NCBI RefSeq assembly: GCF_024347395.1
Contig: NZ_AP025472.1
Location: forward strand, 372,001-436,000
Source: Vibrio cortegadensis
GTDB lineage: Bacteria > Pseudomonadota > Gammaproteobacteria > Enterobacterales > Vibrionaceae
DNA: 64,000 nt
Direction of reading: 5' to 3'
The translations under genes and the position numbers were made by a program. The notes under the pieces are model-generated. The model did not search any database and was not told where the DNA came from. It saw nothing but the letters and a program-made list of their open reading frames with translations. Positions within the stretch are counted from its first letter, which is position 1. Each line of letters begins with the position of its first letter. Below, piece by piece: positions 18,518-26,432 of the stretch.

Positions 18518-18994
18518 TTAGTTTGCTTTCGGTAGCACGACAACTTCAGTTTTTGCCCAGATATCTTGGAAACCTCGCTTCTGGGGATCAAATGGAACCG
18601 CCAGATTTGCTAAACCGAAGCCGGAAGTTCCTAATCTTATTAAAGCTTGAGTGGTCGTTATCGGGCTATTATCCGAATTTTGTAAACGTAATTTCCATGC
18701 CCTCATCCCCAATGTTTGACCTGCACGAGTCCAAAAGAACACAAAAAAGTAGACCCAAACACTGACTAGGTAAATAGTATAAACATAGCTCCATACAGGA
18801 TGCGTGGAGAGTAGGTCACTTGCATCGGTGTAAGTACCGTAATGCAATAGACCAGCAGCAACTAATGCTTCAAGGATGGCAATTACGATGCCCGCAGCCA
18901 TCATCTCGATAGCAATAACAATTAAAGCATCATAAAGAAGAGCGCCTAATCGACGCATTAAACTGGCTGGTGGTAAATTATGTTGTGTACTCAT
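18518..18994 (-). CDS. RDD-family membrane protein
   Basis: A 158-residue inner-membrane protein. The first helix begins MRRLGALLYDALIVIAIEMMAAG (13-35), which carries the R...D pattern that names the RDD family. A second helix is around 67-90 and the conserved RAGQTLGMRAWKLRLQN follows. Function is not known for this family member. In Vibrio it commonly neighbours lptG. It is convergent with lptG and shares a terminator with it. Confidence 0.9.
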   Translation of the reverse strand: MSTQHNLPPASLMRRLGALLYDALIVIAIEMMAAGIVIAILEALVAAGLLHYGTYTDASDLLSTHPVWSYVYTIYLVSVWVYFFVFFWTRAGQTLGMRAWKLRLQNSDNSPITTTQALIRLGTSGFGLANLAVPFDPQKRGFQDIWAKTEVVVLPKAN

Positions 18995-19188
18995 TGCTCG
19001 TTTCTTATTTTGAAATATTGGCGTCAGAATATAGTCTTGAAGGCTCAGAGGGAAGAGAGATTACGCACAGCTTCGTCATTTATGGCGAAAATATCGTCAA
19101 ACGATTTGTAATTCAATCTTTTGCACTTGCACAGGTAATCATCTTACGTATAATGCCAAACATCGAAAGGGCAATGCCCCAAGATAAT

Positions 19189-19273
19189 GCCGGTATGGTG
19201 AAATTGGTATACACGACGGATTCAAAATCCGTTGCCTTCGGGCGTGGCGGTTCAAGTCCGCCTACCGGTACCA
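19189..19273 (+). tRNA. tRNA-Leu (CAA)
   Basis: Class II tRNA of 85 bases including CCA. The acceptor stem is GCCGGTA / TACCGGT, the anticodon arm ACGGATTCAAAATCCGT carries CAA, and the long variable arm and T arm GGCGG-TTCAAGT-CCGCC are present. Its last 19 bases together with the following terminator are repeated at 22987-23042, marking it as an integration site. Confidence 0.97.
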
Positions 19274-19310
19274 TATTTAAATGATAAAGCCTCGACGAAA
19301 GTCGGGGCTT
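19255..19310 (+). repeat. Left copy of 56-bp direct repeat (attL-like)
   Basis: Covers the last 19 bases of tRNA-Leu plus the 37 bases downstream, including the tRNA terminator. It is identical to 22987-23042. This is the pattern left by a tRNA-targeting integrase. Confidence 0.85.
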
Positions 19311-19314
19311 TGTT
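19286..19314 (+). terminator. Terminator after tRNA-Leu
   Basis: Stem AAAGCCTCGAC / GTCGGGGCTTT with a GAAA loop (one G-T pair). Confidence 0.85.
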
Positions 19315-19688
19315 GTATCTAGGCTAATCAAAAGTTTACCTCAGTTTTCCTTTCCTGTAATCAGCTCTATTTCCCTTCCAATAGACTCTCTTTATCGACC
19401 TTGAATTTTCTTCCATGGTGCATCTATGGTTCATCGCATGCTGATTCTGTGCTCAAGGGAATCCTAGTAAATCCAACAAACTCCGGTTACTGCAAACTCG
19501 CAAGCCAGTATTGCCAATAGTTCTGAGCTACCAGAACCATGGTGACTTTACGGTGCTATGAATTATGTCAGCATGTTATCGCTGGTATTCATGTTAATGT
19601 GGCTACCGATGTATTGCTGAAAAATGGAATGCACAGTAAAGATCAACACGCCCTAGTGTTTTGGGCTATTTTGATGATCGCATCATGG
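19315..19688. other. Non-coding stretch inside the island
   Basis: About 370 bases between the tRNA-Leu terminator and the stop codon of the histidine kinase gene. A short open frame at 19539-19742 runs antisense into the kinase gene and has no ribosome site, so I do not call it. The first 45 bases are roughly two-thirds similar to the bases following the second repeat copy (23043 onward). Confidence 0.6.
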
Positions 19689-21092
19689 TTAAAGCACAAG
19701 TATGAAAGCACTCCCCACACCCAACTCAGATTTCACGACTAAGGTGCCCTCAAGGTTCTCAACCATGGCAAGCGCTAGAGACAAACCAAGGCCATACCCC
19801 TCAACGTTGCTACGGCTGCTATCGATACGATAAAGCCGTTCAAAAATCAGGTCCTGATATTTCTGTTCAATGCCAACACCAGTATCTTGGATGCTTATCG
19901 CTACCTTATCCTCTTCACTTTGCTCGGCTTTGACCGTCACTCTTCCTTCGGGCTCGGTATACTTAATCGCGTTATCAACAAGGTTAACCAACACCTGAGT
20001 CAACTTGTCAGGATCTGACTGAATCACAAGACCATCAGCGCTCTCAACCACCAGCTCGATTTGTTTATCTTCTGCGACATCTTCATACCAGTTAGCTACA
20101 TTAGCAATCACATCAGAGACCTGAGTTGGCACTTTCTGTGGTGTGCGTTTGCCCGTCAGTTCGTCATTCAGCTTCATCAAGGCGGTTAGCATATTGCTCG
20201 CCTGCATTGCGTGTTCAGAACAGTCCGCCAATGCATCTTTCATTGCTTGCTTATCGGCATTATTCAGCAATGCGGTTTGGGACGCTAAAGTAATGCGAGA
20301 CAAAGGGGTTCGAATATCATGAGCAATCGCATCAACCGTCGTATTCAAGGTTGTCGTTACATGCTGAAGCTTTGCAACTGCGGTGTGAACGCTGGAACTG
20401 ATCACGTTAAGCCCTTGCGGTATTTCAGATTCAGTTTCTGTCTTAGTGTCAGTGCTAGGGAACTCTAACTGCCCTTTTTTAAGCTTATCGAGCAGGTCGC
20501 CAAAGATAATGAGCGGCGACATCGCACTCTGGATAATGTTACGAGTAAATACCGCAGTCACCGCCACAAGTGCAAGCAACGCATACAAGGTCATTAGCCA
20601 TTGATTGTAGGCGATAAAGTCTCTTGCTCGGTTATCCAAAACCAACCAGAAATCATACTGCTCCCCTTCAATAGATAATGACATGTAGGGACTAAAGATG
20701 AAGCTCTCTAACCATGAGCGATTCTCATCAATTTGATAACTGGAAAAAGGTTGTTCTGTTGATAGGTTTTGAGCACCAGTGATGAATGTTCCCTCAGATG
20801 AAATGCCCTTCTCAACTTTATAAGCCGCAATGTTGTTTTCGAGTAGCCGGTGAGGATTAGCCTCTAAAACATGAATCAGTCGCTCACTCGAATCGTAAGT
20901 TAAAATGCGCTGATACTCGGTCGACATAGACGTAAGGATCTTCTTCTCGGTTTGATAGAGATCGAAAAAGAAGATAGCCCCAACGATCAACTCCACCAGC
21001 AGCAAGCAGAGCAGTAAGGTCGACATAAAGCGAACCAACAAATGTCTCTGCGTTTTGGCAAGCGCCTGTTCAATACTACGACTTGAGGACAT
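19689..21092 (-). CDS. Membrane sensor histidine kinase
   Basis: About 467 residues. The first membrane helix is about 22-45, then a periplasmic domain of roughly 115 residues and a second helix at about 160-185. HAMP-like linker, H-box AIAHDIRTPLSR, N-box NLVDNAIKY, G1 DTGVGI and G2 GYGLGLSLA follow, and the protein ends soon after. I chose ATG 21092; the frame is open from a GTG at 21101. The gene overlaps the response regulator by 17 bases, indicating translational coupling. The ligand is unknown. The divergent exported HbpS-like gene suggests a sensor of heme or redox stress like SenS of Streptomyces; that is inference. Confidence 0.93.
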   Translation of the reverse strand: MSSSRSIEQALAKTQRHLLVRFMSTLLLCLLLVELIVGAIFFFDLYQTEKKILTSMSTEYQRILTYDSSERLIHVLEANPHRLLENNIAAYKVEKGISSEGTFITGAQNLSTEQPFSSYQIDENRSWLESFIFSPYMSLSIEGEQYDFWLVLDNRARDFIAYNQWLMTLYALLALVAVTAVFTRNIIQSAMSPLIIFGDLLDKLKKGQLEFPSTDTKTETESEIPQGLNVISSSVHTAVAKLQHVTTTLNTTVDAIAHDIRTPLSRITLASQTALLNNADKQAMKDALADCSEHAMQASNMLTALMKLNDELTGKRTPQKVPTQVSDVIANVANWYEDVAEDKQIELVVESADGLVIQSDPDKLTQVLVNLVDNAIKYTEPEGRVTVKAEQSEEDKVAISIQDTGVGIEQKYQDLIFERLYRIDSSRSNVEGYGLGLSLALAMVENLEGTLVVKSELGVGSAFILVL

Positions 21093-21750
21093 AGCCAACA
21101 CCTCGAAGTGTGTGAATTAATGGCTTAGAAAAGCCCTTATCGACTTTGCTGCGAAGTCGGCACACTAGTACATCGACCACGTTAGTTTGCGGATCAAACT
21201 GATGCCCCCAAACATGCTCAAGAATTGCCGCTTTCGACATCACAACCTCTGGATTTTCGAGCAGTAACTTCATCAGCATAAACTCGCGCTGGTTGATGGT
21301 GATCGTTTGTTGATCTCTTTGTAGCGTGTGTTTAAGAAGGTCTAGACTCAGCGAGTCGTAATGCAGTTCCAATGCTTGAGGTGTAGGCTGTTTGCCTCGG
21401 CGCACCAAGGTTTGGCAACGAGCAAGCAGCTCAGGAAATGCAAAAGGCTTCACTAGATAATCATCAGCGCCCGACTGTAATCCTTGCACTCGCTCTTCCA
21501 CTGAATGCTTAGCACTTAATATGATGACGGGCGTCGCGTAACCCTGTCCTCTGAGTTCAGCCAACACTTCGAATCCGTCTTTCTTGGGCAACATGATATC
21601 GAGAATGATCACGTCGTATTCTTCGGTTATGGCTTCATGCAATCCATCAACACCATCTGCTGAGTGCGTCACCGTTATTCCTTCTTGCTGAAAACCATTC
21701 ACCAAAAATCTCGCGATATGAATGTCATCTTCAATCAATAGTATTTTCAT
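21076..21750 (-). CDS. OmpR-family response regulator
   Basis: A 224-residue regulator. The receiver domain (1-115) has acidic pocket ED at 7-9, phospho-acceptor D51 (ILDIMLPKKDG) and K101 (LVKPF). The winged-helix DNA-binding domain (about 128-222) carries INQREFMLMKLLLENP and VDVLVCRLRSKVDKG. It is the first gene of the regulator-kinase unit and is divergent from the HbpS-like gene across a 249-base region with a 9-bp inverted repeat. Likely controls its own unit and the divergent gene. Confidence 0.95.
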   Translation of the reverse strand: MKILLIEDDIHIARFLVNGFQQEGITVTHSADGVDGLHEAITEEYDVIILDIMLPKKDGFEVLAELRGQGYATPVIILSAKHSVEERVQGLQSGADDYLVKPFAFPELLARCQTLVRRGKQPTPQALELHYDSLSLDLLKHTLQRDQQTITINQREFMLMKLLLENPEVVMSKAAILEHVWGHQFDPQTNVVDVLVCRLRSKVDKGFSKPLIHTLRGVGYVLKS

Positions 21751-21871
21751 TAACGTCCGTTTATCTGTTAGCCGTGGTCTGAATACACTCTATCAATATC
21801 CTTTCTCGAATATAACCAACATTGCAACTTTGTAATGTTCTAGAAAGCCAGTCGTAATCATGCATTCGTTA

Positions 21872-21907
21872 GTATGAACCTGTTGATTAAAAGTGGCTGG
21901 TTCATAC
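21872..21907. promoter_or_regulatory. Inverted repeat in the divergent promoter region
   Basis: GTATGAACC (21872-21880) and GGTTCATAC (21899-21907) form a perfect 9-bp inverted repeat with an 18-base spacer, centred between the response regulator and the HbpS-like gene. A candidate operator for the response regulator; binding is inferred. Confidence 0.45.
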
Positions 21908-21999
21908 CAAACAAGTCCCTAGAACCAAAATCCAATATTTAAAACCGAATTTTTTTGAAAACAAATTCTTTTGAAAACAAATACTTTAACGGAGTAAAC

Positions 22000-22497
22000 A
22001 TGAAAACGACAAAACTTACTGTACTAGCGGCAACTCTTGGTTTCCTTAGCCTTTCTCACAATGCAATGGCGGCAGAAACACAATCGGTCTCTTTCACTCA
22101 AATCTCATCAGAAGCGGCATTCAAGCTTGCCCATGAAGCCGTTAATCAATGTGAAACCGATGGCTACAAGGTTTCTGCGACTGTTGTTGATTTGTCGGGC
22201 AATGTGATTGCTCAATTACGTTCTGATGGCGCTGGCATTCATACACTTGATAGCTCACGCAAAAAAGCGTTCACCGTGGCGAGCATGAAACAGCCGTCAG
22301 GTAATCTGATGAAACTCATCGCCGACAAACCTATCATGCAACCTTTGCAGAATATGGACGACAACTTGTTGTTCCTAGCAGGTGGCGTTCCAGTACAGCT
22401 CAACAACACCATGATTGGTGCTATTGGTGTCGGCGGAGCTCCGGGTGGTCATTTAGATGTCGCATGTGCTGAAAAAGCAATCAAGAAGTCCTTCTAA
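22000..22497 (+). CDS. Exported HbpS/GlcG-like (DUF336) protein
   Basis: 165 residues with a signal peptide (MKTTKLTVLAATLGFLSLSH...AMA, cut after residue 24). The mature part is a GlcG/HbpS domain: ISSEAAFKLAHEAVNQCE, VDLSGNVIAQLRSDGAG, SRKKAFTVASMK and the C-terminal GGVPVQLNNTMIGAIGVGGAPGG. HbpS of Streptomyces reticuli is an extracellular heme-binding protein that modulates the SenS/SenR two-component system. Here a regulator and a kinase are divergent from it. The start is ATG 22000 with GGAG 9 bases upstream; an earlier ATG at 21955 adds 15 residues that would spoil the signal peptide. Heme binding is inferred. Confidence 0.9.
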   Translation: MKTTKLTVLAATLGFLSLSHNAMAAETQSVSFTQISSEAAFKLAHEAVNQCETDGYKVSATVVDLSGNVIAQLRSDGAGIHTLDSSRKKAFTVASMKQPSGNLMKLIADKPIMQPLQNMDDNLLFLAGGVPVQLNNTMIGAIGVGGAPGGHLDVACAEKAIKKSF

Positions 22498-22723
22498 AAA
22501 GTCCGTTTACTAGAGCGATGACGGATATTCCAGTAGCTAATGAGGGGCTCAATCTTCAAACCAGAACCGAATGTCAGTTCATCACAACAATACCTTTCAT
22601 TATGAGCACCACCCTAGCTGGGGCCTGTACAGGTATTCGGACAGCCTTGTAGCCTGTCATTGACTAGGTGAATAAACTGAGGCTAGTAGCTGAAAAAGTT
22701 CAAAGTACAAATGGGATAGGGGG

Positions 22724-22768
22724 AAGCCGAACCATATAACTTCGTGTTGTATCGTTCGGCTTTTATTT
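22724..22768 (+). terminator. Terminator downstream of the HbpS-like gene
   Basis: Stem AAGCCGAAC / GTTCGGCTT extended by ATATAAC / GTTGTAT, with a T-rich tail. It stands about 230 bases after the HbpS-like stop. The 226 bases between show no gene that I can support. Confidence 0.8.
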
Positions 22769-22846
22769 TATCCTGAATCTCCGTAGCTAAAGACCTTTCA
22801 AATTTATATTACTGAAATGTAGGCATATAAATTAACGGAGGTTTGA

Positions 22847-23044
22847 ATGAGTAAATTACAACGACTCATCACCACTTTCCTCAATAATCTTAAACCCAAT
22901 CCCACTACAATTGCTAAATCTACCGATTACGAAGTTAATCTATCCACTATGAAAGACTCAGGTTTGCTTACTGGTGTTCGTTGCTTAGTCCGCCTACCGG
23001 TACCATATTTAAATGATAAAGCCTCGACGAAAGTCGGGGCTTAG
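22847..23044 (+). CDS. Small ORF truncated by the tRNA-Leu repeat
   Basis: 65 codons with a very good ribosome site (ACGGAGG, 5 bases before the ATG). The first about 50 residues (MSKLQRLITTFLNN...TGVRCLVRL) are ordinary coding sequence. The rest is read through the 56-bp tRNA/terminator repeat and ends right after it, so the natural C-terminus seems to have been lost or replaced at the integration junction. I recognise no family. It may be the remaining 5' end of an island gene. Confidence 0.5.
   Translation: MSKLQRLITTFLNNLKPNPTTIAKSTDYEVNLSTMKDSGLLTGVRCLVRLPVPYLNDKASTKVGA
22987..23042 (+). repeat. Right copy of 56-bp direct repeat (attR-like)
   Basis: Identical to 19255-19310: the 3' end of tRNA-Leu plus terminator, here without the rest of the tRNA. 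It closes a 3.7-kb segment with the two-component system and HbpS-like gene. Confidence 0.85.
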
Positions 23045-23265
23045 TTGTTTCTTGGTTTGTCAAAAATCGCTTCGGTTCCCTTTTTCTTTGACTTCCCAAC
23101 ATAGTAATACAATTTGTATATTTAGCTTCTAAAACAGCGATATTTGGAATAGGTACTGAGCTAGCTGTTCTTGCTTATCATACTGGACGTAAACTATTGT
23201 CATTAAGATCGGCATAGAGGCGAGCTATGCTATTTATAGACGTGCCAATCGTCATTTGATTAACA

Positions 23266-24450
23266 CTATGATCCATTTGATTCAGAAAGATATTTATGTA
23301 TTCTATTGGCAGCATCTTTGAAATATGTATCTGTTTCAGAAAATATTTTTTGATAAGATTTACATAGATAATTGTGTTTGTTTTTTTCACCCTTGATATT
23401 AAGAATCCTATGTTTAGGGCACCCTCCATAGCACTGAGACTTGAACGAACATGAACTGCAGACACTTGTTAGTGTGTCTTTCTTAGCTCTTCCAAACTTA
23501 ACCTGCTTCTTATCACTGACAATTTTATTGAGTGGTTTTGAATTGATGTTCCCAACATTGTAAGCTGGGTAAACAAAGTGGTCGCAAGAATATACATCCC
23601 CGTTAGCCTCTATGATGACATTTTTTCCACAAGTCTCGCTGAATACACACAGAGTTGATTTGATACCTAGTTTTTGACCTAGAAGCATTTCGAATGTTTG
23701 AACATGAATGTGGCCCACATCACTATTTTTCCATTCATCGAAGACATCTATTATGAATTGGGCATAACCTAGTTCAGGTAGAGAGTAGGGTGTTGTTTCT
23801 GCATTATTAGTTGGTGAGAATTTGTGTAGTGTATTGCAGCTATGAGCTTCTAATTCAACAATTGGTATAAATTGCATATTATTAGAACCTAGCTCTTTAA
23901 GTTGACGATACGTTTCTTTACCTCTATTCCAGTTAGCATCGTTAATTACGGTAAGTGTATTAAATTGAACGCCGTACTCTTGCATGAGTTTTATGGCATC
24001 CTTTACTTTATCAAAGGTCGGTCTGCCATTTGTGGAAATTCGGTACTTATCGTGAATCGAACGCTCGCCATCAATTGAAATACCAATCAAGAAATTTTCG
24101 CGATGAAAGAACTCAGCCCATTTCTTGTTCAGTGCAACTCCATTGGTTTGAAAGCTATTTGTTACTTCTTTGCTGTTCGCGTATTTCTTTTGAAATCGAA
24201 CGGCGTTTTCAAAATACTCTAAACCAGCCAATGTAGGTTCACCGCCTTGCCATGCGAAATCAACAACAGGACCAGGGTGAGAGGTTAGATACTCTTTCAC
24301 ATATGCCTCTAACATATCTACTGACATCACATCACCATCACCGCTGTAATATTCTTCTTTTTCTAGATAAAAGCAGTAATCGCATTTCAGATTGCACCGA
24401 TAGCTAACAGGCTTAGCCATGACATGAAAATTTATGTTGCTTGTAGTCAT
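23266..24450 (-). CDS. Anaerobic sulfatase-maturating radical SAM enzyme
   Basis: Oxidises the active-site cysteine or serine of sulfatases to formylglycine without oxygen. 394 residues. The radical-SAM cluster motif is C19-N-L-K-C23-D-Y-C26, followed by WQGGEPTLAG. The C-terminal SPASM region has further cysteines (CVFSETCGKNV..., CSSCSFKSQCYGGCPKHR) for two auxiliary clusters. It is divergent from a sulfatase with a cysteine-type site, 113 bases apart, which is its evident client. A ribosome site on the minus strand is not strong. Confidence 0.93.
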   Translation of the reverse strand: MTTSNINFHVMAKPVSYRCNLKCDYCFYLEKEEYYSGDGDVMSVDMLEAYVKEYLTSHPGPVVDFAWQGGEPTLAGLEYFENAVRFQKKYANSKEVTNSFQTNGVALNKKWAEFFHRENFLIGISIDGERSIHDKYRISTNGRPTFDKVKDAIKLMQEYGVQFNTLTVINDANWNRGKETYRQLKELGSNNMQFIPIVELEAHSCNTLHKFSPTNNAETTPYSLPELGYAQFIIDVFDEWKNSDVGHIHVQTFEMLLGQKLGIKSTLCVFSETCGKNVIIEANGDVYSCDHFVYPAYNVGNINSKPLNKIVSDKKQVKFGRAKKDTLTSVCSSCSFKSQCYGGCPKHRILNIKGEKNKHNYLCKSYQKIFSETDTYFKDAANRIHKYLSESNGS

Positions 24451-24563
24451 TATTATATTTCACTTTTCTATTGAACAATGTGTTTTGTATGAACAGAAAC
24501 GCATTTTAGTTTTGTTGACTATAAGATAATGCGTCCGTTATTTCATTTGTTAAGGACAAAAGT

Positions 24564-26177
24564 GTGAATCAGAATATATCTGGCAAAACGTTGCAATTAA
24601 CTACGTTACTTGCCGCATCAATGGCGGCGGGCACATCTGTCGCTAGTACATCCGTAGAGCCGACAGTCGAAACACAAAGTAAACCCAATGTGCTTCTGAT
24701 AATGGTTGATGATTTAAAGCCAAACCTTGGTGTGTATGGGGACAATTATGCTATCTCGCCAAATATCGATGCATTTGCTAAACAAGGTATGCGTTTCGAT
24801 ATGGCTTATGCGAACCAAGCTGTTTGTATGCCTTCTCGTATAAATTTTATGTTAGGTTCTCGTTCTACATCTACGGGGGTATATAATTTTGCTACCCGGT
24901 TCCGTGCTCTTCTTCCTGATGCTGTCACGTTGCCGGAGCATTTTAAAAATAACGGATATAAAACTGAATCAATTGGTAAAGTTTTCCATATTGGACACGG
25001 CAATATTGATGACAAACAATCATGGTCAGAAAAAGGCTACCATGACAAAGTTATAGAATATGTTACTGATGAAAATAGAGCCCAAGGTTTAACTTCAGAA
25101 GAGGCTTTGTTTACAAACTGGGGGGGGCGTCTTGATGATCCAACTAAATATTCAGGTATTCCCGGAGAAACATGGTTACAAGATTTTTCAGTAGTGAGAG
25201 AGTTTGGAGAAACTCTACCAACTGGTTCTGCTTGGGAAGCCGCAGAAGGAGACGATGAAATCTATGCTGATGGGCGTGTTGCAAAAGTTGCATCTAAGCG
25301 TCTTGAGGAGCTTTCCGACGATGGAAAACCATTTATGCTAGCAGTAGGTTTTGCGCGTCCACATTTACCCCTTACAGCGCCAAAGAAATACTGGGATATG
25401 TTTGATCGGGAGGCATTGCCAGAAGCTGAATTTGTTGAAGCACCGAAAGGTGCACCTCGATTCGCTATAAAGCGTGGTGGCGAAATTATGTCTTTTACGG
25501 AGCCTAAAAATGCAGAGAAGCGCGGCTTAGTTAATGACAAAGAAGTAGCAAAAAAACTGGTGCATGGTTATTACGCTAGCGTTGCGTACATGGATGCTCA
25601 GGTCGGTAAAGTGCTGGCGAAATTAGAAGAAACCGGCTTAGACGAGAATACGATAGTTCTTCTTTGGGGAGATCATGGGTTCCATTTAGGGGATCACGGT
25701 TCTTGGACTAAGCACTCTAATTATGAACAAGCAACTCGTATCCCTGTAATTATTAAAGCACCAGGTGTTACTAAACAAAATACGTCTACCAGCCAGATTA
25801 TGGAAACTGTAGATATCTACCCAACAATAGTTAAACTTGCTGGTCTTTACATGCCAGAAGATGCAGAGCAACAATTTGATGGGCAAGAGATGACACAAAT
25901 ACTTGCTGGCAAAGATGATCCTAGTCTTGATGATTATGCATACCATGTATGGCCACAATTAGGTGGGAAATATGTAGGTTATGCAATCCGAGATGAACAG
26001 TATCGAATGGTTCGTTGGCATATCAATAAGAGGAAGGGGGTTAAGTATAAATACGAACTTTATGACTTTAAAAATGATCCTCTTGAAACAGAGAATATTG
26101 CCAAGAAAAACCTAAAAATTGTTGAGCGACTAGAGAAAATCCTCGATGCTCAGTCAGAGCCTGTGCCCGTTAAATAA
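24564..26177 (+). CDS. Exported sulfatase, iduronate-2-sulfatase-like
   Basis: 537 residues with an N-terminal signal peptide (about 1-28, MNQNISGKTL...SVA). The active-site motif CMPSR is at 88-92, with C88 the residue converted to formylglycine. Metal residues are in MVDDLKPN (48-55) and GDHGFHLGDHGSWTKHSN. The C-terminal WPQLGGKYVGYAIRDEQYRMVRW fits the iduronate-2-sulfatase branch of type I sulfatases. The natural substrate is probably a sulfated polysaccharide, not determinable here. The start is GTG 24564 with AAGGA upstream. It is paired with the divergent maturase gene; no polysaccharide lyase lies beside it. Confidence 0.93.
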   Translation: MNQNISGKTLQLTTLLAASMAAGTSVASTSVEPTVETQSKPNVLLIMVDDLKPNLGVYGDNYAISPNIDAFAKQGMRFDMAYANQAVCMPSRINFMLGSRSTSTGVYNFATRFRALLPDAVTLPEHFKNNGYKTESIGKVFHIGHGNIDDKQSWSEKGYHDKVIEYVTDENRAQGLTSEEALFTNWGGRLDDPTKYSGIPGETWLQDFSVVREFGETLPTGSAWEAAEGDDEIYADGRVAKVASKRLEELSDDGKPFMLAVGFARPHLPLTAPKKYWDMFDREALPEAEFVEAPKGAPRFAIKRGGEIMSFTEPKNAEKRGLVNDKEVAKKLVHGYYASVAYMDAQVGKVLAKLEETGLDENTIVLLWGDHGFHLGDHGSWTKHSNYEQATRIPVIIKAPGVTKQNTSTSQIMETVDIYPTIVKLAGLYMPEDAEQQFDGQEMTQILAGKDDPSLDDYAYHVWPQLGGKYVGYAIRDEQYRMVRWHINKRKGVKYKYELYDFKNDPLETENIAKKNLKIVERLEKILDAQSEPVPVK

Positions 26178-26229
26178 GTGTAACTTAAACATCTAAGGGC
26201 AAAGTTACTATTGTAATTTATATAACTGT

Positions 26230-26273
26230 AAGAACCTATGCTTTAGTTTATTCTTGAGCATGGTTCTTTTTAT
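26230..26273 (+). terminator. Terminator after the sulfatase gene
   Basis: Stem AAGAACC-T-ATGCT / AGCAT-GGTTCTT around a loop of 14 bases, followed by a T-rich tail. Confidence 0.75.
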
Positions 26274-26432
26274 TTAACATTTAATTGGATCTAAACTTAG
26301 AATGTCAATTTTCGCCAAATAATCATTTAGATGCACATGAGGCGCCTTCAAATTAGATTTGCAATGATGATTTTGAAAATTAGATCATCTAATATTGTCG
26401 ATAATGAATTTTTCAATGATGTTGTATAGATA

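Noticed and set aside
19539..19742. Plus-strand frame of 67 codons in the island
   Set aside because: No ribosome site, overlaps the kinase gene antisense, no recognisable features.
21093..21101. GTG start for the histidine kinase three codons upstream
   Set aside because: ATG at 21092 is a better start; difference is trivial.
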